Below are positions 1 through 7,621 of a stretch of 25,736 bases of DNA, piece by piece (position 1 is the first letter of the stretch; each line of letters begins with the position of its first letter). Made by a program: the position numbers and the translations under genes. Source of the DNA: JBOGDS01 sp050743075 (GTDB taxonomy: Bacteria; Actinomycetota; Actinomycetes; Jiangellales; Jiangellaceae); assembly GCA_050743075.1 (NCBI GenBank), contig JBOGDS010000052.1, positions 1 through 25,736 of the forward strand, given 5' to 3'. The notes beneath the pieces were generated by a model. The model worked only from the letters and a program-made list of their open reading frames with translations, had not been told where the DNA came from and did not search any database.

Positions 1-66
1 GGGCTCGGCTATCGAACCCCGCACGAGGTCCGCAACGAGTACCTAAACCGGCAGCGTGCGGCATGA
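1..66 (+). pseudogene. IS3-family transposase OrfB, C-terminal end only
   Basis: Frame 1 is open from the first base and reads a 21-residue tail, GLGYRTPHEVRNEYLNRQRA plus a final A, before TGA at 64-66. The YRTP-hEV-x-x-EY pattern is the usual extreme C-terminus of the rve integrase domain of IS3-family OrfB transposases. The rest of the gene lies outside the window, so whether the element is complete cannot be judged. It is followed at once by a sequence that looks like the element's terminal repeat. Identification rests on this short tail and the adjacent terminus. Confidence 0.7.
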
Positions 67-108
67 GTTAACACAAATTCCGCTGTCCGGAAAACGCGGG
101 GCAGGCCA
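1..108 (+). mobile_element. Right end of an IS3-family insertion sequence
   Basis: Downstream of the OrfB stop, 67-108 reads into a sequence whose reverse complement starts TGGCCTGCCCCGCGTTTTCC. IS3-family ends begin TG and often contain a CCTGCCCCG-like core. The partner end is outside the window, so the boundary at 108 is an estimate. The element abuts an IS30-type remnant, suggesting one insertion into or beside another. Confidence 0.55.
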
Positions 109-138
109 TACCTCTGCTGCGGCGGACTCACCATCCAG

Positions 139-318
139 CTACCCACAGAAAGGTGAGGAGAACCTGATTTCCCGGCCGTGTCGCCAGCGTGTCCCGGTCC
201 GCCGATTGATCCCCACCACCCGGCACGCCTCAGCGTTGGGCACACCGCGCGCGATCAACCGCGCGAACTGCTCACGCTTCTCCGTCTGCGGCGCAACTCC
301 TGGTCGCCCACGAACCAT
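139..318 (-). pseudogene. IS30-type transposase, N-terminal remnant
   Basis: An ATG at 318 opens a 59-codon frame starting MVRGRPGVAPQTEKREQFAR and ending in TAG at 139-141. It contains a helix-turn-helix stretch (about residues 14-48, with ARGVPNAEACRVVGINRRTG) like the N-terminal DNA-binding part of actinobacterial IS30-family transposases. Homology fades after the HGR at residues 47-49, and the catalytic DDE domain is absent. The family call comes from recognising the HTH and length context, not from an alignment. The lost part probably went with the rearrangement that placed the IS3 end at 108. Confidence 0.55.
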
Positions 319-373
319 CGCAACTCCCTAACACCTCCGGTGTTGCGACGATGGCTAGAAACCGCCTTGTCTC
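319..373 (-). mobile_element. Probable terminus of the IS30-type element, abutting crtB
   Basis: Between the remnant transposase start (318) and the last recognisable crtB codon (about 374) lie 55 bases that belong to neither protein. They include a short inverted repeat (CACCTCCGGTG, 331-341) and a stretch resembling the outer end of an IS30 element. Phytoene synthase similarity stops abruptly at 374, so this is inferred to be the insertion or deletion boundary. The exact terminus was not determined. Confidence 0.35.
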
Positions 374-527
374 ACGCCGGGTCCGGTCGATCTCGAACCG
401 CATCAGGGCACGCCACTGCGGCGTGACCCGGCGCTGCCACGGGTCGGTACCGAAACGTGCGAGATCTTCCTGGGGGAGGTAGACGCGGCCGCGGTCGAGG
501 TCCTCGCCCACGTCGCGAAGAAAGTTC
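374..527 (-). pseudogene. crtB: Phytoene synthase crtB, central/C-terminal fragment
   Basis: Read leftward from 527, the frame gives NFLRDVGEDLDRGRVYLPQE, the second Asp-rich signature of squalene/phytoene synthases (condensation of two GGPP to phytoene). It continues through RALMRFEIDRTRR and then loses similarity at about 374. The first half of the gene lies at 2094-2599, on the other side of the ISL3 element. Joining the two at the duplicated AGAAAGTTC restores the frame exactly (QLTNFLRDVGED). The roughly 90 residues normally following are missing, replaced by IS30-type sequence, so the gene was hit at least twice. It cannot encode active enzyme. Confidence 0.88.
519..527. repeat. Left copy of ISL3 target-site duplication
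   Basis: AGAAAGTTC here is repeated at 2094-2102, directly outside the inverted repeats of the ISL3 element. A following G (528) is also shared with 2103. ISL3-family elements usually duplicate 8 bp, so the true duplication is probably 8 bases within this 9-10 base match. Both copies are identical, consistent with a fairly recent insertion and no later rearrangement between the ends. Confidence 0.8.
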
Positions 528-550
528 GGGTCTGTCGGCATGGATGTGGG
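528..550. repeat. ISL3 terminal inverted repeat, left
   Basis: Starts GGGTCTGTCGGCATGGATGT. The mate at 2071-2093 differs only at positions 2, 7 and 8 counted from the outer end. Confidence 0.85.
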
Positions 551-555
551 TCGAC

Positions 556-1805
556 TCAGGGATCGGCGGGCCGCTCGTGGGGCAGCGCGTGGGTGATGGG
601 ACCGACGGTCAGCATGATGAGAGCGAGGGCGGCCGCGGCGGAGTGGAAGCCGTAGGCGCGGTTGATGATGAGGCGCACCCGGCGGTTGAGCCCTTCGTGC
701 TGCGCGTTGTTGATCCCGAGCCGGATGGCGGCGAGGATGGCGTGCCTGCGTTTGCGGATGGTGTTGGCCAGCGTGACGAAGGGCTTGAGTCCGCTGCGCT
801 GGGCGCGCGAACAGAACCGGTCGAGGAGATGGGCGACGTCGGCGACGTCGAGGTCGCCTGAGAAGATGGCCCGCAGGGCCCCTTCAGGTTGTAGGCCCGC
901 CACAGGTCGCCGCCGCGCCGTGGCAGCCGGCGAAGCGTGACGGCCTGGTCGTCGAGGTTCTCGGGGTTCTTGAGCAGGCACCAGCGCGCCCCCTTGAAGC
1001 GCTTCGCCGCGGCCTGGTCGAGGCGGCGCATGTCCTGCCAGGCCTGGCGGCGCACCGTGTCCAGGGCCTTGGTGGCCAGGGCGACCACATGGAACGGGTC
1101 GTAGCAGATCACCGCCTTGGTGGCGTGCCCCGGCGCTCTGGCCGACTTCTCGAAGGCGGGGCTCATGTCCATCGACACGGCCCCGATGGCGGCGGAGCGG
1201 TCCTCGCCGAGCTCCTCGAAGAACGAGTCGAGGGTCTTGGCGTCCTTGCCCTCCTTGCCCCAAACCACCTGGCCACGGCGGTGATCGGACACCAAGGTGA
1301 TGTAGCGGTGACGCTTGCGCCAGCTCACCTCGTCCATCCCGATCTCGAAGAGGCCCTCGAGTCGGTGAGGGTCCAGGCCGTCGCCCATCACCGGGGTGAT
1401 GATCCGTCCCACTGTGTCCCAGTCGATGCGCACCAGCCGGCAGATGGCGGTCTTGTCCATCGTGGTGGCCAGCCAGCCGACGAGGTCCTCGAGATCCCGA
1501 GTGTGGTGCGCGCCCGGCCGGGCGAAGGGCACCGCTTCAGTGCGCACGCCATGGGTCGGGCACGACAGGCGACGCAGGCCGGCGCGCACCTCCAGGCGCC
1601 ACACCCCGAGATCGAGATGCCGCCAGACCGACTCCACCGGGCGGGTGTCGTAGCCGGCGGCGGTCTCGAAGTCACACGCCGGGCACACCAACCGCCCACG
1701 GCGCAGCGCCACGGTGACCACCACGGCTTCGTCGGTGAAGTCGACCGTGCGGACCCAGATCCCGGGCAGGCGCAGAAGGCGAGAGAATGCAGCAGTGGCG
1801 CGCAC
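556..1805 (-). pseudogene. ISL3-family transposase, frameshifted
   Basis: DDE transposase of the ISL3 family, moving the surrounding element. From a GTG at 1805 the N-terminal part shows a zinc-binding region (CPAC near residue 40, CPTH further on), a putative HTH, then the catalytic region with IGMDEVSW and ICYDPFHVV. At about 876-883, within a run of G and C, the frame breaks. The real C-terminus (LRAIFSGDLD, later HEGLNRRVRLII and RAYGFHSA, with the third acidic residue) continues in the next frame to a stop at 556-558. Rejoined it would be about 415 residues, normal for the family. A one-base deletion explains the break; ISL3 elements are not known for programmed frameshifting. The copy is probably inactive on its own. 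Confidence 0.85.
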
Positions 1806-2070
1806 GGGTGTCCGTCTCTTGTTTCGGTGGTCAGCACCTCCGAACGTACGGCCCCGTGCGCGCCACCCCGGGCTACCTCAGGCCCCCACCTGACAGCCAT
1901 GGCGCTCGGCACGCCGAAGTCGACAGAGAGGACACTCCCAGCCCCGCGACGCCGGGCCCGAACGCAGCTGAGGCATCCACGCCGATCTCGCGCCGGGCGT
2001 CATCGTCCACGCCAGCCGACCAAAGCGCTTGTGCTGCAAGGTGATTCCACCCACGAGATGGTCACCCGCG

Positions 2071-2093
2071 CCCACATCCATGCCGGAAGACGC
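2071..2093. repeat. ISL3 terminal inverted repeat, right
   Basis: The reverse complement starts GCGTCTTCCGGCATGGATGT and pairs with 528-550 (20 of 23 identical). Confidence 0.85.
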
Positions 2094-2102
2094 AGAAAGT
2101 TC
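2094..2102. repeat. Right copy of ISL3 target-site duplication
   Basis: AGAAAGTTC, identical to 519-527. Removing one copy and the element restores an uninterrupted crtB frame. Confidence 0.8.
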
Positions 2103-2599
2103 GTGAGCTGGAACGCGATGCCCAGCTGACGGGCGGGCTCGAAGGCGAGCTGCCGGTCGCCGCCGAGAACGGGCAGCATCATCTCGCCGATGACGGCCGC
2201 AGAGCCGTCCATGTAGCCGCTCAGGTCCTCCCAGGTCGGGTAGCCGACGGTGGTGCGGTCCAGCGCCATCGAGCGGAGGGACCGGTCGAAGCAGCGGGGG
2301 TCCACACCGGTGGCGAGCACGGTCGCCACCACGGCGGCCAGCACCGGGTCGTCGGACCGCCCATCGGCGAGGTCGGCACGAAACCGCCGGCCGAACGCGG
2401 CCAGGGCCCGCGCCCGTTCCTCGACCGGCCGCCCGTCGAGGGTGTCCACGAGGTCGTCCGCCAGCCGGCAGAAGGCGTAGATCGCTTGCACGTGCCGGCG
2501 AGCCTCGCTGGGCAGGAGCCGCACTGCCGTCGCGTACGTCTTGCCGTGCCGACGGGCGATCTGCGCACACAGGCGGTAGGAGGCGTCGAGGCGGGTCAT
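2094..2599 (-). pseudogene. crtB: Phytoene synthase crtB, N-terminal fragment
   Basis: From ATG 2599 the frame reads about 168 residues of a typical squalene/phytoene synthase: an early YRLCAQIARRHGKTYA stretch, the first Asp-rich motif in AIYAFCRLADDLVD, and SGYMDGSAAVIGEMM, up to QLTNFLR, where the ISL3 element interrupts. Beyond that the open frame continues for about 31 codons of insertion-sequence DNA before stopping near 2000. The start overlaps the crtI stop by 4 bp (2596-2599), so it was translated with crtI. The product would have used GGPP from CrtE and passed phytoene to CrtI. It lacks the second Asp motif and is not expected to be active. Confidence 0.92.
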
Positions 2600-4104
2600 G
2601 CCAGCTCGTCCACGCGGTCGGCCGCCAGCCGTCCCGAGACCAGGACCATGGGGACGCCGACTCCGGGCACCGTGCCGGATCCGACGAACACCAGGCCCGG
2701 CACCCGTCGGTCGAGATTGGGCGGCCGGAACGGTCCGGACTGGAAGAACGAATGTGCCAGGGCGAACGGCGTGCCGGCCGCCATTCCGCGGGCCGCCCAG
2801 TCGGTCGGGTCGTCGGCCCGCTCGACGACGATCTCGTCCGTGCGGCCGGACAAGTAGCCCCAGTGGCGCAGGAGCGTCGCGAGCCGATCCCCGGTAGCGG
2901 CGCGGTCCGTGGCCCAGTCGACCCGGCCGCGAAGGCTCGGCACCGGTTCCAGGACGTAGAGGGTCGAGTGACCCGCCGGCGCCAGGCCGGCGTCGCTCAC
3001 CGTCGGCACCGTCACCAGGACCGACGGGTCGGGCATCCTGCGGCCGTCGCGCAAGACTGCGTCGAACGCCCCCTTCCAGTCGGCGCCGAAGTGGATGTTG
3101 TGGTGCGCCACGGCCTGCTCCGGCATCCCGCGGACCCCGACGTGCCAGAGGAAGGCGGAGGGCGAGTAGGTGGCGCGTCGCAGCGAACGGGGTACCGCCA
3201 GGTCGGGCAGCAGCTCGCGGCAGGCGACGGGCAGGTCGGCGTTCACGACGACGGCATCGGCCGTCACCACCTCGCCGTCTGCCAAGAGCACTCCGGCGAC
3301 GCCGGAGCCGGCCCCAGCGGCTCGGATCACTCGCTGCACCTCGACGCCGTAGCGCAGCGTGGCGCCGCCCTTCTCAGCCGCCGCCGCCAGGGCATGCGGC
3401 ACGGCGCCCATGCCGCCCTCGGCCGTGTAGACACCGGCGATGCTGTCCATGTAGGTGATCACGGCGAACGCCGCACGGGCCCGGTGGGGCGACATCCCCG
3501 CGTACATCGCCTGGAAACCGAACAGCCGGTGCAGCCGCTCGTCGCGGAACGTCGAGGCGAGCGTACCGTGCATGCTCGGCCATGCGCCGAGCCGCAGCAG
3601 GCAGAGGGCGGGTCCGGGTGGACGCAGCAGGTCCCACGGCCGGTCGTAGTTGCGGTCGATGAAAGCGGGCATCTCCAGCAGGTACAGCTCCTCCAGCCAC
3701 GCCGCGAACCGAACGAACGCGTCGGCGTCCCGCGGCCCGCACTCGGCGCGGACCTCCTCGGCCATCGCCTCCCGGCCGCGCCGCACCCGGATGGTCGAGC
3801 CGTCGGCGAAGCAGGCACGGTACGCAGGATCCAGCGGCCGGAGAGTCAGCAGGTCTGAGAGCTCCGAGCCGGCTGCCCGGACCGCGTCGGCGAGCAGTCC
3901 GGGCATCGTGAGCACGGTCGGGCCCACGTCGAACGTGAAGCCGTCGCGGACGACCTGCGCTGCCCGCCCGCCCGGCTGGTCCTCGCGCTCGATGACCACG
4001 ACGTCGTGGCCGCGCCCGACCAGGTGGCAGGCGGCCGAGAGGTCGCCCAGACCCGCGCCGACCACCACGACCCGGCGGCGACGGCCCCTCAAAGGTCCCG
4101 CCAC
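2596..4104 (-). CDS. crtI: Phytoene desaturase CrtI, with an altered FAD motif
   Basis: 502-residue FAD-dependent desaturase that would introduce double bonds into phytoene at the membrane. Visible are the N-terminal dinucleotide-binding region (VVVVGAGLGD, residues 12-21), the EREDQPGGRA segment that follows in CrtI-type proteins, FDVGPTVLTMP, and the C-terminal VPGVGVPMVLVSGRLAADR. Length and motif order fit bacterial CrtI. The GxGxxG glycine at residue 21 is Asp (GAC where GGC would give Gly), which may harm FAD binding. The start is GTG at 4104, overlapping the crtE stop by 16 bp, and the stop overlaps crtB by 4 bp. The frame is open, but both partner genes are broken, so the enzyme probably has no substrate. 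Confidence 0.93.
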   Translation of the reverse strand: MAGPLRGRRRRVVVVGAGLGDLSAACHLVGRGHDVVVIEREDQPGGRAAQVVRDGFTFDVGPTVLTMPGLLADAVRAAGSELSDLLTLRPLDPAYRACFADGSTIRVRRGREAMAEEVRAECGPRDADAFVRFAAWLEELYLLEMPAFIDRNYDRPWDLLRPPGPALCLLRLGAWPSMHGTLASTFRDERLHRLFGFQAMYAGMSPHRARAAFAVITYMDSIAGVYTAEGGMGAVPHALAAAAEKGGATLRYGVEVQRVIRAAGAGSGVAGVLLADGEVVTADAVVVNADLPVACRELLPDLAVPRSLRRATYSPSAFLWHVGVRGMPEQAVAHHNIHFGADWKGAFDAVLRDGRRMPDPSVLVTVPTVSDAGLAPAGHSTLYVLEPVPSLRGRVDWATDRAATGDRLATLLRHWGYLSGRTDEIVVERADDPTDWAARGMAAGTPFALAHSFFQSGPFRPPNLDRRVPGLVFVGSGTVPGVGVPMVLVSGRLAADRVDELA

Positions 4105-4908
4105 GCTGCCGCCTCGATCAGGTCCAGCAGACCCGGGACTGCGGCCGGGCGCAGCTCCGGCGAGCTCAGCGCGGCCCGCGACCGCTCGACGGCTGCCTGG
4201 ATGCGGCGACCGACCTCGTCCCTCGCGCCGGTCGTGACCGCCAGCTCGGTCACCGCGGCGACCTCGGCGTCGGTGAGCTCAGCGTGACCGATCCGGTCGA
4301 GCAGCGACGACGCCGAGCTCGGGGCCTGCTGGACGGTCAGGGCTAGCAGCAGGGTCGCCTTGCCCTCGCGAAGGTCGTCGCCGGCCGGCTTGCCGGTGAC
4401 TGCGGGATCGCCGAAGACGCCCAGCAGGTCGTCCCGCAGCTGGAACGCCTCGCCGAGCGGCTCCCCGACGGCGGTGTACACGGCGCTCATCCGGTCGGCC
4501 TGCCCGGCGAGCGCGGCGCCGGTCGCCGCGCCAGCCGTGCCGGGCATGCCGGTCGGCCTGATGCGCGTGGGCCGACGGGCGGCCGCGGCGGGTCGGCGAC
4601 CCGTCCATGACGTCGTCGTGGACCAGCGCGAAGGTGTGCAGCAGTTCCACGGCCGCTCCCAGGCGCGCGACGTCCGGCCCGGGTGTTAGGCCGCATGCCC
4701 CCAGATAGCCCCAGTGGCAGAAGGCCGGGCGCAGGCGCTTGCCGCCCGCAGTGACGACGCGGCGCACGTCGTCGACGAGCGCGCGCGCCTCGGGGAGGCC
4801 GTCCCACCGGCGTTCCTCGACGGTGAGGAGTTGGTCGAGAAGGCGCTCGGTCGCTCGGACGGCGGACGCGGTGTCCTGCCTCGGCATCGCGGGCGACAGG
4901 ACGGTCAT
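4089..4908 (-). pseudogene. crtE: Geranylgeranyl diphosphate synthase crtE, deleted and frameshifted
   Basis: Polyprenyl synthetase that would make GGPP for CrtB. From ATG 4908 the first frame carries GGKRLRP (about residues 55-61), the first Asp-rich motif in ALVHDDVMD (about 94-102) and TRRGRPSAHA. A second frame then carries GAALAGQADR, the second Asp-rich region in FQLRDDLLGVFGD, GKPAGDDLREGK and a normal C-terminus ending at 4089. Only about 15 codons (roughly 4520-4565) separate TRRGRP from GAALAG, where family members have about 95, so about 80 residues are missing as well as the frame. A GGAGGA ribosome site lies at 4916-4921. The product would lack core helices and is almost certainly dead. 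Confidence 0.88.
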
Positions 4909-4925
4909 GGCGCGCTCCTCCGAGA

Positions 4926-4937
4926 TTTAGTACTAAA
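4926..4937. promoter_or_regulatory. 12-bp palindrome in the crtE/ispH divergent promoter
   Basis: TTTAGTACTAAA is a perfect palindrome and an AT-rich island in very GC-rich DNA, placed between divergent crtE (start 4908) and ispH (start 4946). Its position overlaps the likely -10 regions for both directions, which would suit a repressor operator. I do not recognise the regulator, and none is encoded next to it. It could also simply be two back-to-back -10 elements. Confidence 0.5.
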
Positions 4938-4939
4938 AT
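4934..4939 (+). promoter_or_regulatory. Likely -10 element of a leaderless ispH transcript
   Basis: TAAAAT ends 6 bases before the ispH ATG (4946), so transcription would start at or next to the A of the start codon. No ribosome-binding site fits between them. Leaderless mRNAs are common in Actinomycetota. No clear -35 element was seen. Confidence 0.5.
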
Positions 4940-4945
4940 TCTCCC

Positions 4946-5911
4946 ATGCATGTTGGCCGGGTGCTCCTGGTGGAGCCGAGAGGGTTCTGCGCCGGCGTCG
5001 AGACCGCCGTCAGCGCGCTCGCCTGGCTCGTCGCGCTCGAGCCGGGGCCGGTGTACTGCCTGAACGAGATCGTCCACAACGACGACGTGGCAGCGCGGTT
5101 CCGCCGGCTCGGGGTGATCTTCGTCGGAGATCTCGACGACGTCCCGGCCGGCACCTCGCTCGTGCTCAGCGCGCATGGAACCGCCCCGCGAACCGCGGCG
5201 GCAGCTACCCTCCGGGCCGCTGTGCTGGTCGATGCGGTGTGCCCGCTGGTGACGAAGGTGCACCGTGAGATCGCGCAACGAGTCCGCGACGGCTACACCG
5301 TGCTCTACGCCGGGCGATCCGGGCACGACGAGTCCACGGGCGCGCTCGGCGTCGCTCCCGGCTCGACCCTGCTGGTCGAGGATCCGGTCGCCGCCGCGGC
5401 CGCCGCCGACGATCTGGACGGACGGCCGGTCGCGTTCGTGTCCCAGACGACCCTGCTGGTGGAGGAGGTGGCCGCGATGGAAGGCGCGATCCGCGCTCGC
5501 CGGACCGACGTCTGGGCGCCCACCCGATCCGACCTGTGCTTCGCGACCACCAACCGTCAACACGCCGTGCGCCAGGTGGCGGACCGGGCCGACGCGGTCG
5601 TCGTGGTGGGATCGGCCAGCTCGTCCAACACCGCGTCGCTGGAGCGAGCCGCGCGTGATGCGGGGTGTGCCATCGAGTGGGTCATCGCGGACGTCGTCGA
5701 CCGCCTGGCGCCGCGCGACGGGGTCACGACGGTGCGAGTGAGCGCCGAGGACGAAGGCTTCGCGTTGCCGCGCGCGCTGCGCCGCCTCCTCGACGACGCC
5801 CTCGCGGCCGGCAACCTGCCCGCCCCGCTCGCCGAGCTTTCGAGCCGGCCCGCGGGCGAGGTACCGGCGGCGCTGCTGCTGGACGCGGTCGAACGGGCTG
5901 CGGTCCGGTGA
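4946..5911 (+). CDS. ispH: 4-hydroxy-3-methylbut-2-enyl diphosphate reductase IspH
   Basis: 321 residues. Iron-sulfur enzyme for the last step of the MEP pathway, giving IPP and DMAPP. The three cluster cysteines are present: C15 (PRGFCAGV), C99 (DAVCPLVTKVH) and C198 (DLCFATTNRQ). So are the substrate histidines H44 (EIVHND), H77 (SAHG) and H127, and the proton-relay E129 (SGHDES). All are spaced as in characterised IspH. It is divergent from crtE and starts a rightward operon; its stop overlaps the acyltransferase GTG start. In this setting it probably boosts precursor supply for carotenoids and may be a second ispH in the genome. It is intact, unlike most of its neighbours. Confidence 0.95.
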   Translation: MHVGRVLLVEPRGFCAGVETAVSALAWLVALEPGPVYCLNEIVHNDDVAARFRRLGVIFVGDLDDVPAGTSLVLSAHGTAPRTAAAATLRAAVLVDAVCPLVTKVHREIAQRVRDGYTVLYAGRSGHDESTGALGVAPGSTLLVEDPVAAAAAADDLDGRPVAFVSQTTLLVEEVAAMEGAIRARRTDVWAPTRSDLCFATTNRQHAVRQVADRADAVVVVGSASSSNTASLERAARDAGCAIEWVIADVVDRLAPRDGVTTVRVSAEDEGFALPRALRRLLDDALAAGNLPAPLAELSSRPAGEVPAALLLDAVERAAVR

Positions 5912-6527
5912 ACGTGCTGGTGCCGTTCCTCGAGCACGGCTTCGAGGTCATGGTCCGCTCCCGGCTGCGGGGCGTCTGGGTGCGCGGGGAGCCGCCGGTC
6001 GGTCCCGCCGTCTGGGCAGCCAACCACCACAGCTGGTGGGACCCGTTCGTGGCGCATGTCCTCGTCACCCGCGCGGGCCGGCGGGCCGCCCTGGTGATGG
6101 ACGACGCAACCTGGCGCGGTTCGGCTTCCTTCGACAGCTCGGCGTGGTGGCGTCCGGCCGGGTACTGGTGATCTTTCCCGAAGCTGAGCTCCGCCCGCCC
6201 GGCTCGCTGGGCGAACTCGGCCGCGGTGCCGCGTGGCTCGCGGCCCGCGGTGGAGCACAGCTGCTGGCGGTCTCGGTGCGGGTCGCCGCCCGGGGGCACG
6301 AAGCACCAGAGGCATACGTCGACGTCGTCCCCGTCGAGCTCGACGGCGACCACGTCGACGGCACCGCCAGGCTCGCTGACACGCTGACCGCGACGCTGGC
6401 CGACCTCGACGCCAAGCTCCTGAAGGAAGATCCACGTCGGCCGCTTCCCGGCTTCCGCCAGGTCGTCCGCGGCCGCCGCAGCTGGGACGAGAGGCTGCAA
6501 CGCCTGCCCGCCCCTGGCCGACGATGA
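5908..6527 (+). pseudogene. 1-acyl-glycerol-3-phosphate-type acyltransferase, frameshifted
   Basis: PlsC/LPLAT-type acyltransferase relative, probably acylating a carotenoid glycoside or lipid in this cluster (inferred). From GTG 5908, overlapping the ispH stop, the frame reads MNVLVPFLEHGFEVMVRSRL and the HX4D catalytic motif as NHHSWWD. At about 6106 the frame breaks: MDDA continues in the next frame as NLARFGFLRQLGVV, then SGRVLVIFPEAELRPPG and a normal tail to TGA at 6525. A single missing base explains the break. The segment between LGVV and SGRVLVIFPE also looks shorter than in relatives, so there may be a small deletion near 6154. The stop overlaps the next ATG (ATGA). Confidence 0.8.
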
Positions 6528-7621
6528 TCGCAGCGCGTTTTTCGGCACGTGCCGTGCTGGGCTTCGTCGCCCTCAAGTGCGCGGTGTTGGCGCTCAACAC
6601 CGCGACGTTTCCGACGTTGACGGCCACGCGCGCGGCGCGCCCGACCGGCCGTCTCGGGACGCGTGTCTCGTTGCTGGTGCCCGCCCGCGACGAGGAGCGC
6701 AACCTGCGTCGGACGCTGCCGGGGCTGCTCGCCCAACCCGCGGACGAGATCCTCGTGCTCGACGACCGCTCGCGCGACGCCACGGCGCGTGTCGTGGCCG
6801 AACTGGCCGGCACCGATGCGCGGGTGAGGGTGCTGTCCGGTGCCCCGCTTCCTCCCGGGTGGGTCGGGAAGACCTGGGCGTGCCACCAGCTGGCGGCGGC
6901 CGCGACGGGTGACGTGCTGGTCTTCTGCGACGCCGACGTCACGCTGGCACCCGGAGCCCTCCGCAGCTTGCTCGCCGAGGCCGAGCACCAGCAGGCCGAC
7001 GTCTTCTCGGTGTTCCCGCGGCAGGCCACCGAGACCCTCGCAGAACGGCTGATCGTGCCACTGATCGACGACGTTCTGCTGTGCTTCCTGCCGCACGGCC
7101 TGCTCCGGCGGCCGATTCCGGCAGCTGCCACTGCGAACGGGCAGCTCCTGGCGTTCCACCGGGCGGCCTACGACAAGCTCGACGGGAATCGCGGTGTCCG
7201 CGCGGCCATCGTCGAGGACGTCCGGCTGGCCCGGCAGGCCCGGCGGCTCGGCCTGCGACTGGGGCTGGCGCTCGGCGGGGACATGGTCTGCGCGCGGATG
7301 TACGAGGGTTACCGCTCGACGGTGGCCGGATTCGGCAAGAGCCTGCTCGCGGCACACGGCGGTTCCGGGCCGGTGCTGGCCGGCGGCGCCGGCTGGCACC
7401 TGCTCGCGTACACGGCACCGTGGTTCCGGTTGGGCCGCGACCCGGTCTGGACGGCGGCGGCCGTGCTCGGCGTCCTCGAGCGGATACTCCTCAATGCGAA
7501 GACCGGTCGGCGGGCCTGGTGGGAGGCGGCACTCGTCCCGGCGACGCCGGTGGCCGCATTGCCGCTCTACGCTCGGGCGTTGCTGCTGCCACCCATCTGG
7601 AAGGGGCGTACGTACGCGTGA
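6524..7621 (+). CDS. GT2-family glycosyltransferase, probably carotenoid/lipid-linked
   Basis: 365 residues. The N-terminus is hydrophobic (about residues 9-25), followed by a GT-A fold: LLVPARDEERN (50-60), EILVLDDRSRDAT (75-87), the DXD metal/nucleotide-sugar motif in VFCDADVT (133-140) and an ED pair in IVEDVRLARQ (229-238). The C-terminal part has hydrophobic stretches, suggesting membrane association. It resembles GT2 enzymes of carotenoid clusters of the CrtQ/CruC kind, which put sugar on a carotenoid acid or alcohol; the exact substrate cannot be told. ATG 6524 overlaps the acyltransferase stop, and the stop overlaps the P450 GTG. No damage is visible. Confidence 0.85.
   Translation: MIAARFSARAVLGFVALKCAVLALNTATFPTLTATRAARPTGRLGTRVSLLVPARDEERNLRRTLPGLLAQPADEILVLDDRSRDATARVVAELAGTDARVRVLSGAPLPPGWVGKTWACHQLAAAATGDVLVFCDADVTLAPGALRSLLAEAEHQQADVFSVFPRQATETLAERLIVPLIDDVLLCFLPHGLLRRPIPAAATANGQLLAFHRAAYDKLDGNRGVRAAIVEDVRLARQARRLGLRLGLALGGDMVCARMYEGYRSTVAGFGKSLLAAHGGSGPVLAGGAGWHLLAYTAPWFRLGRDPVWTAAAVLGVLERILLNAKTGRRAWWEAALVPATPVAALPLYARALLLPPIWKGRTYA

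Larger units (their letters stand above)
528..2093 (-). mobile_element. ISL3-family insertion sequence, full length, inserted in crtB
   Basis: The element is 1566 bp. Its ends are 23-bp inverted repeats (528-550 and 2071-2093) matching at 20 of 23 positions and sharing CGGCATGGATGTGGG. It carries one leftward transposase gene with a frameshift (556-1805). About 288 bp between the transposase start and the right end hold no gene I can recognise and probably contain its promoter. The element splits crtB and is flanked by AGAAAGTTC direct repeats. Confidence 0.9.

Noticed and set aside
870..890. Programmed frameshift in the ISL3 transposase
   Set aside because: There is no A-rich slippery run with a stimulatory structure, and ISL3 elements normally use one frame. 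A simple base loss is more likely.
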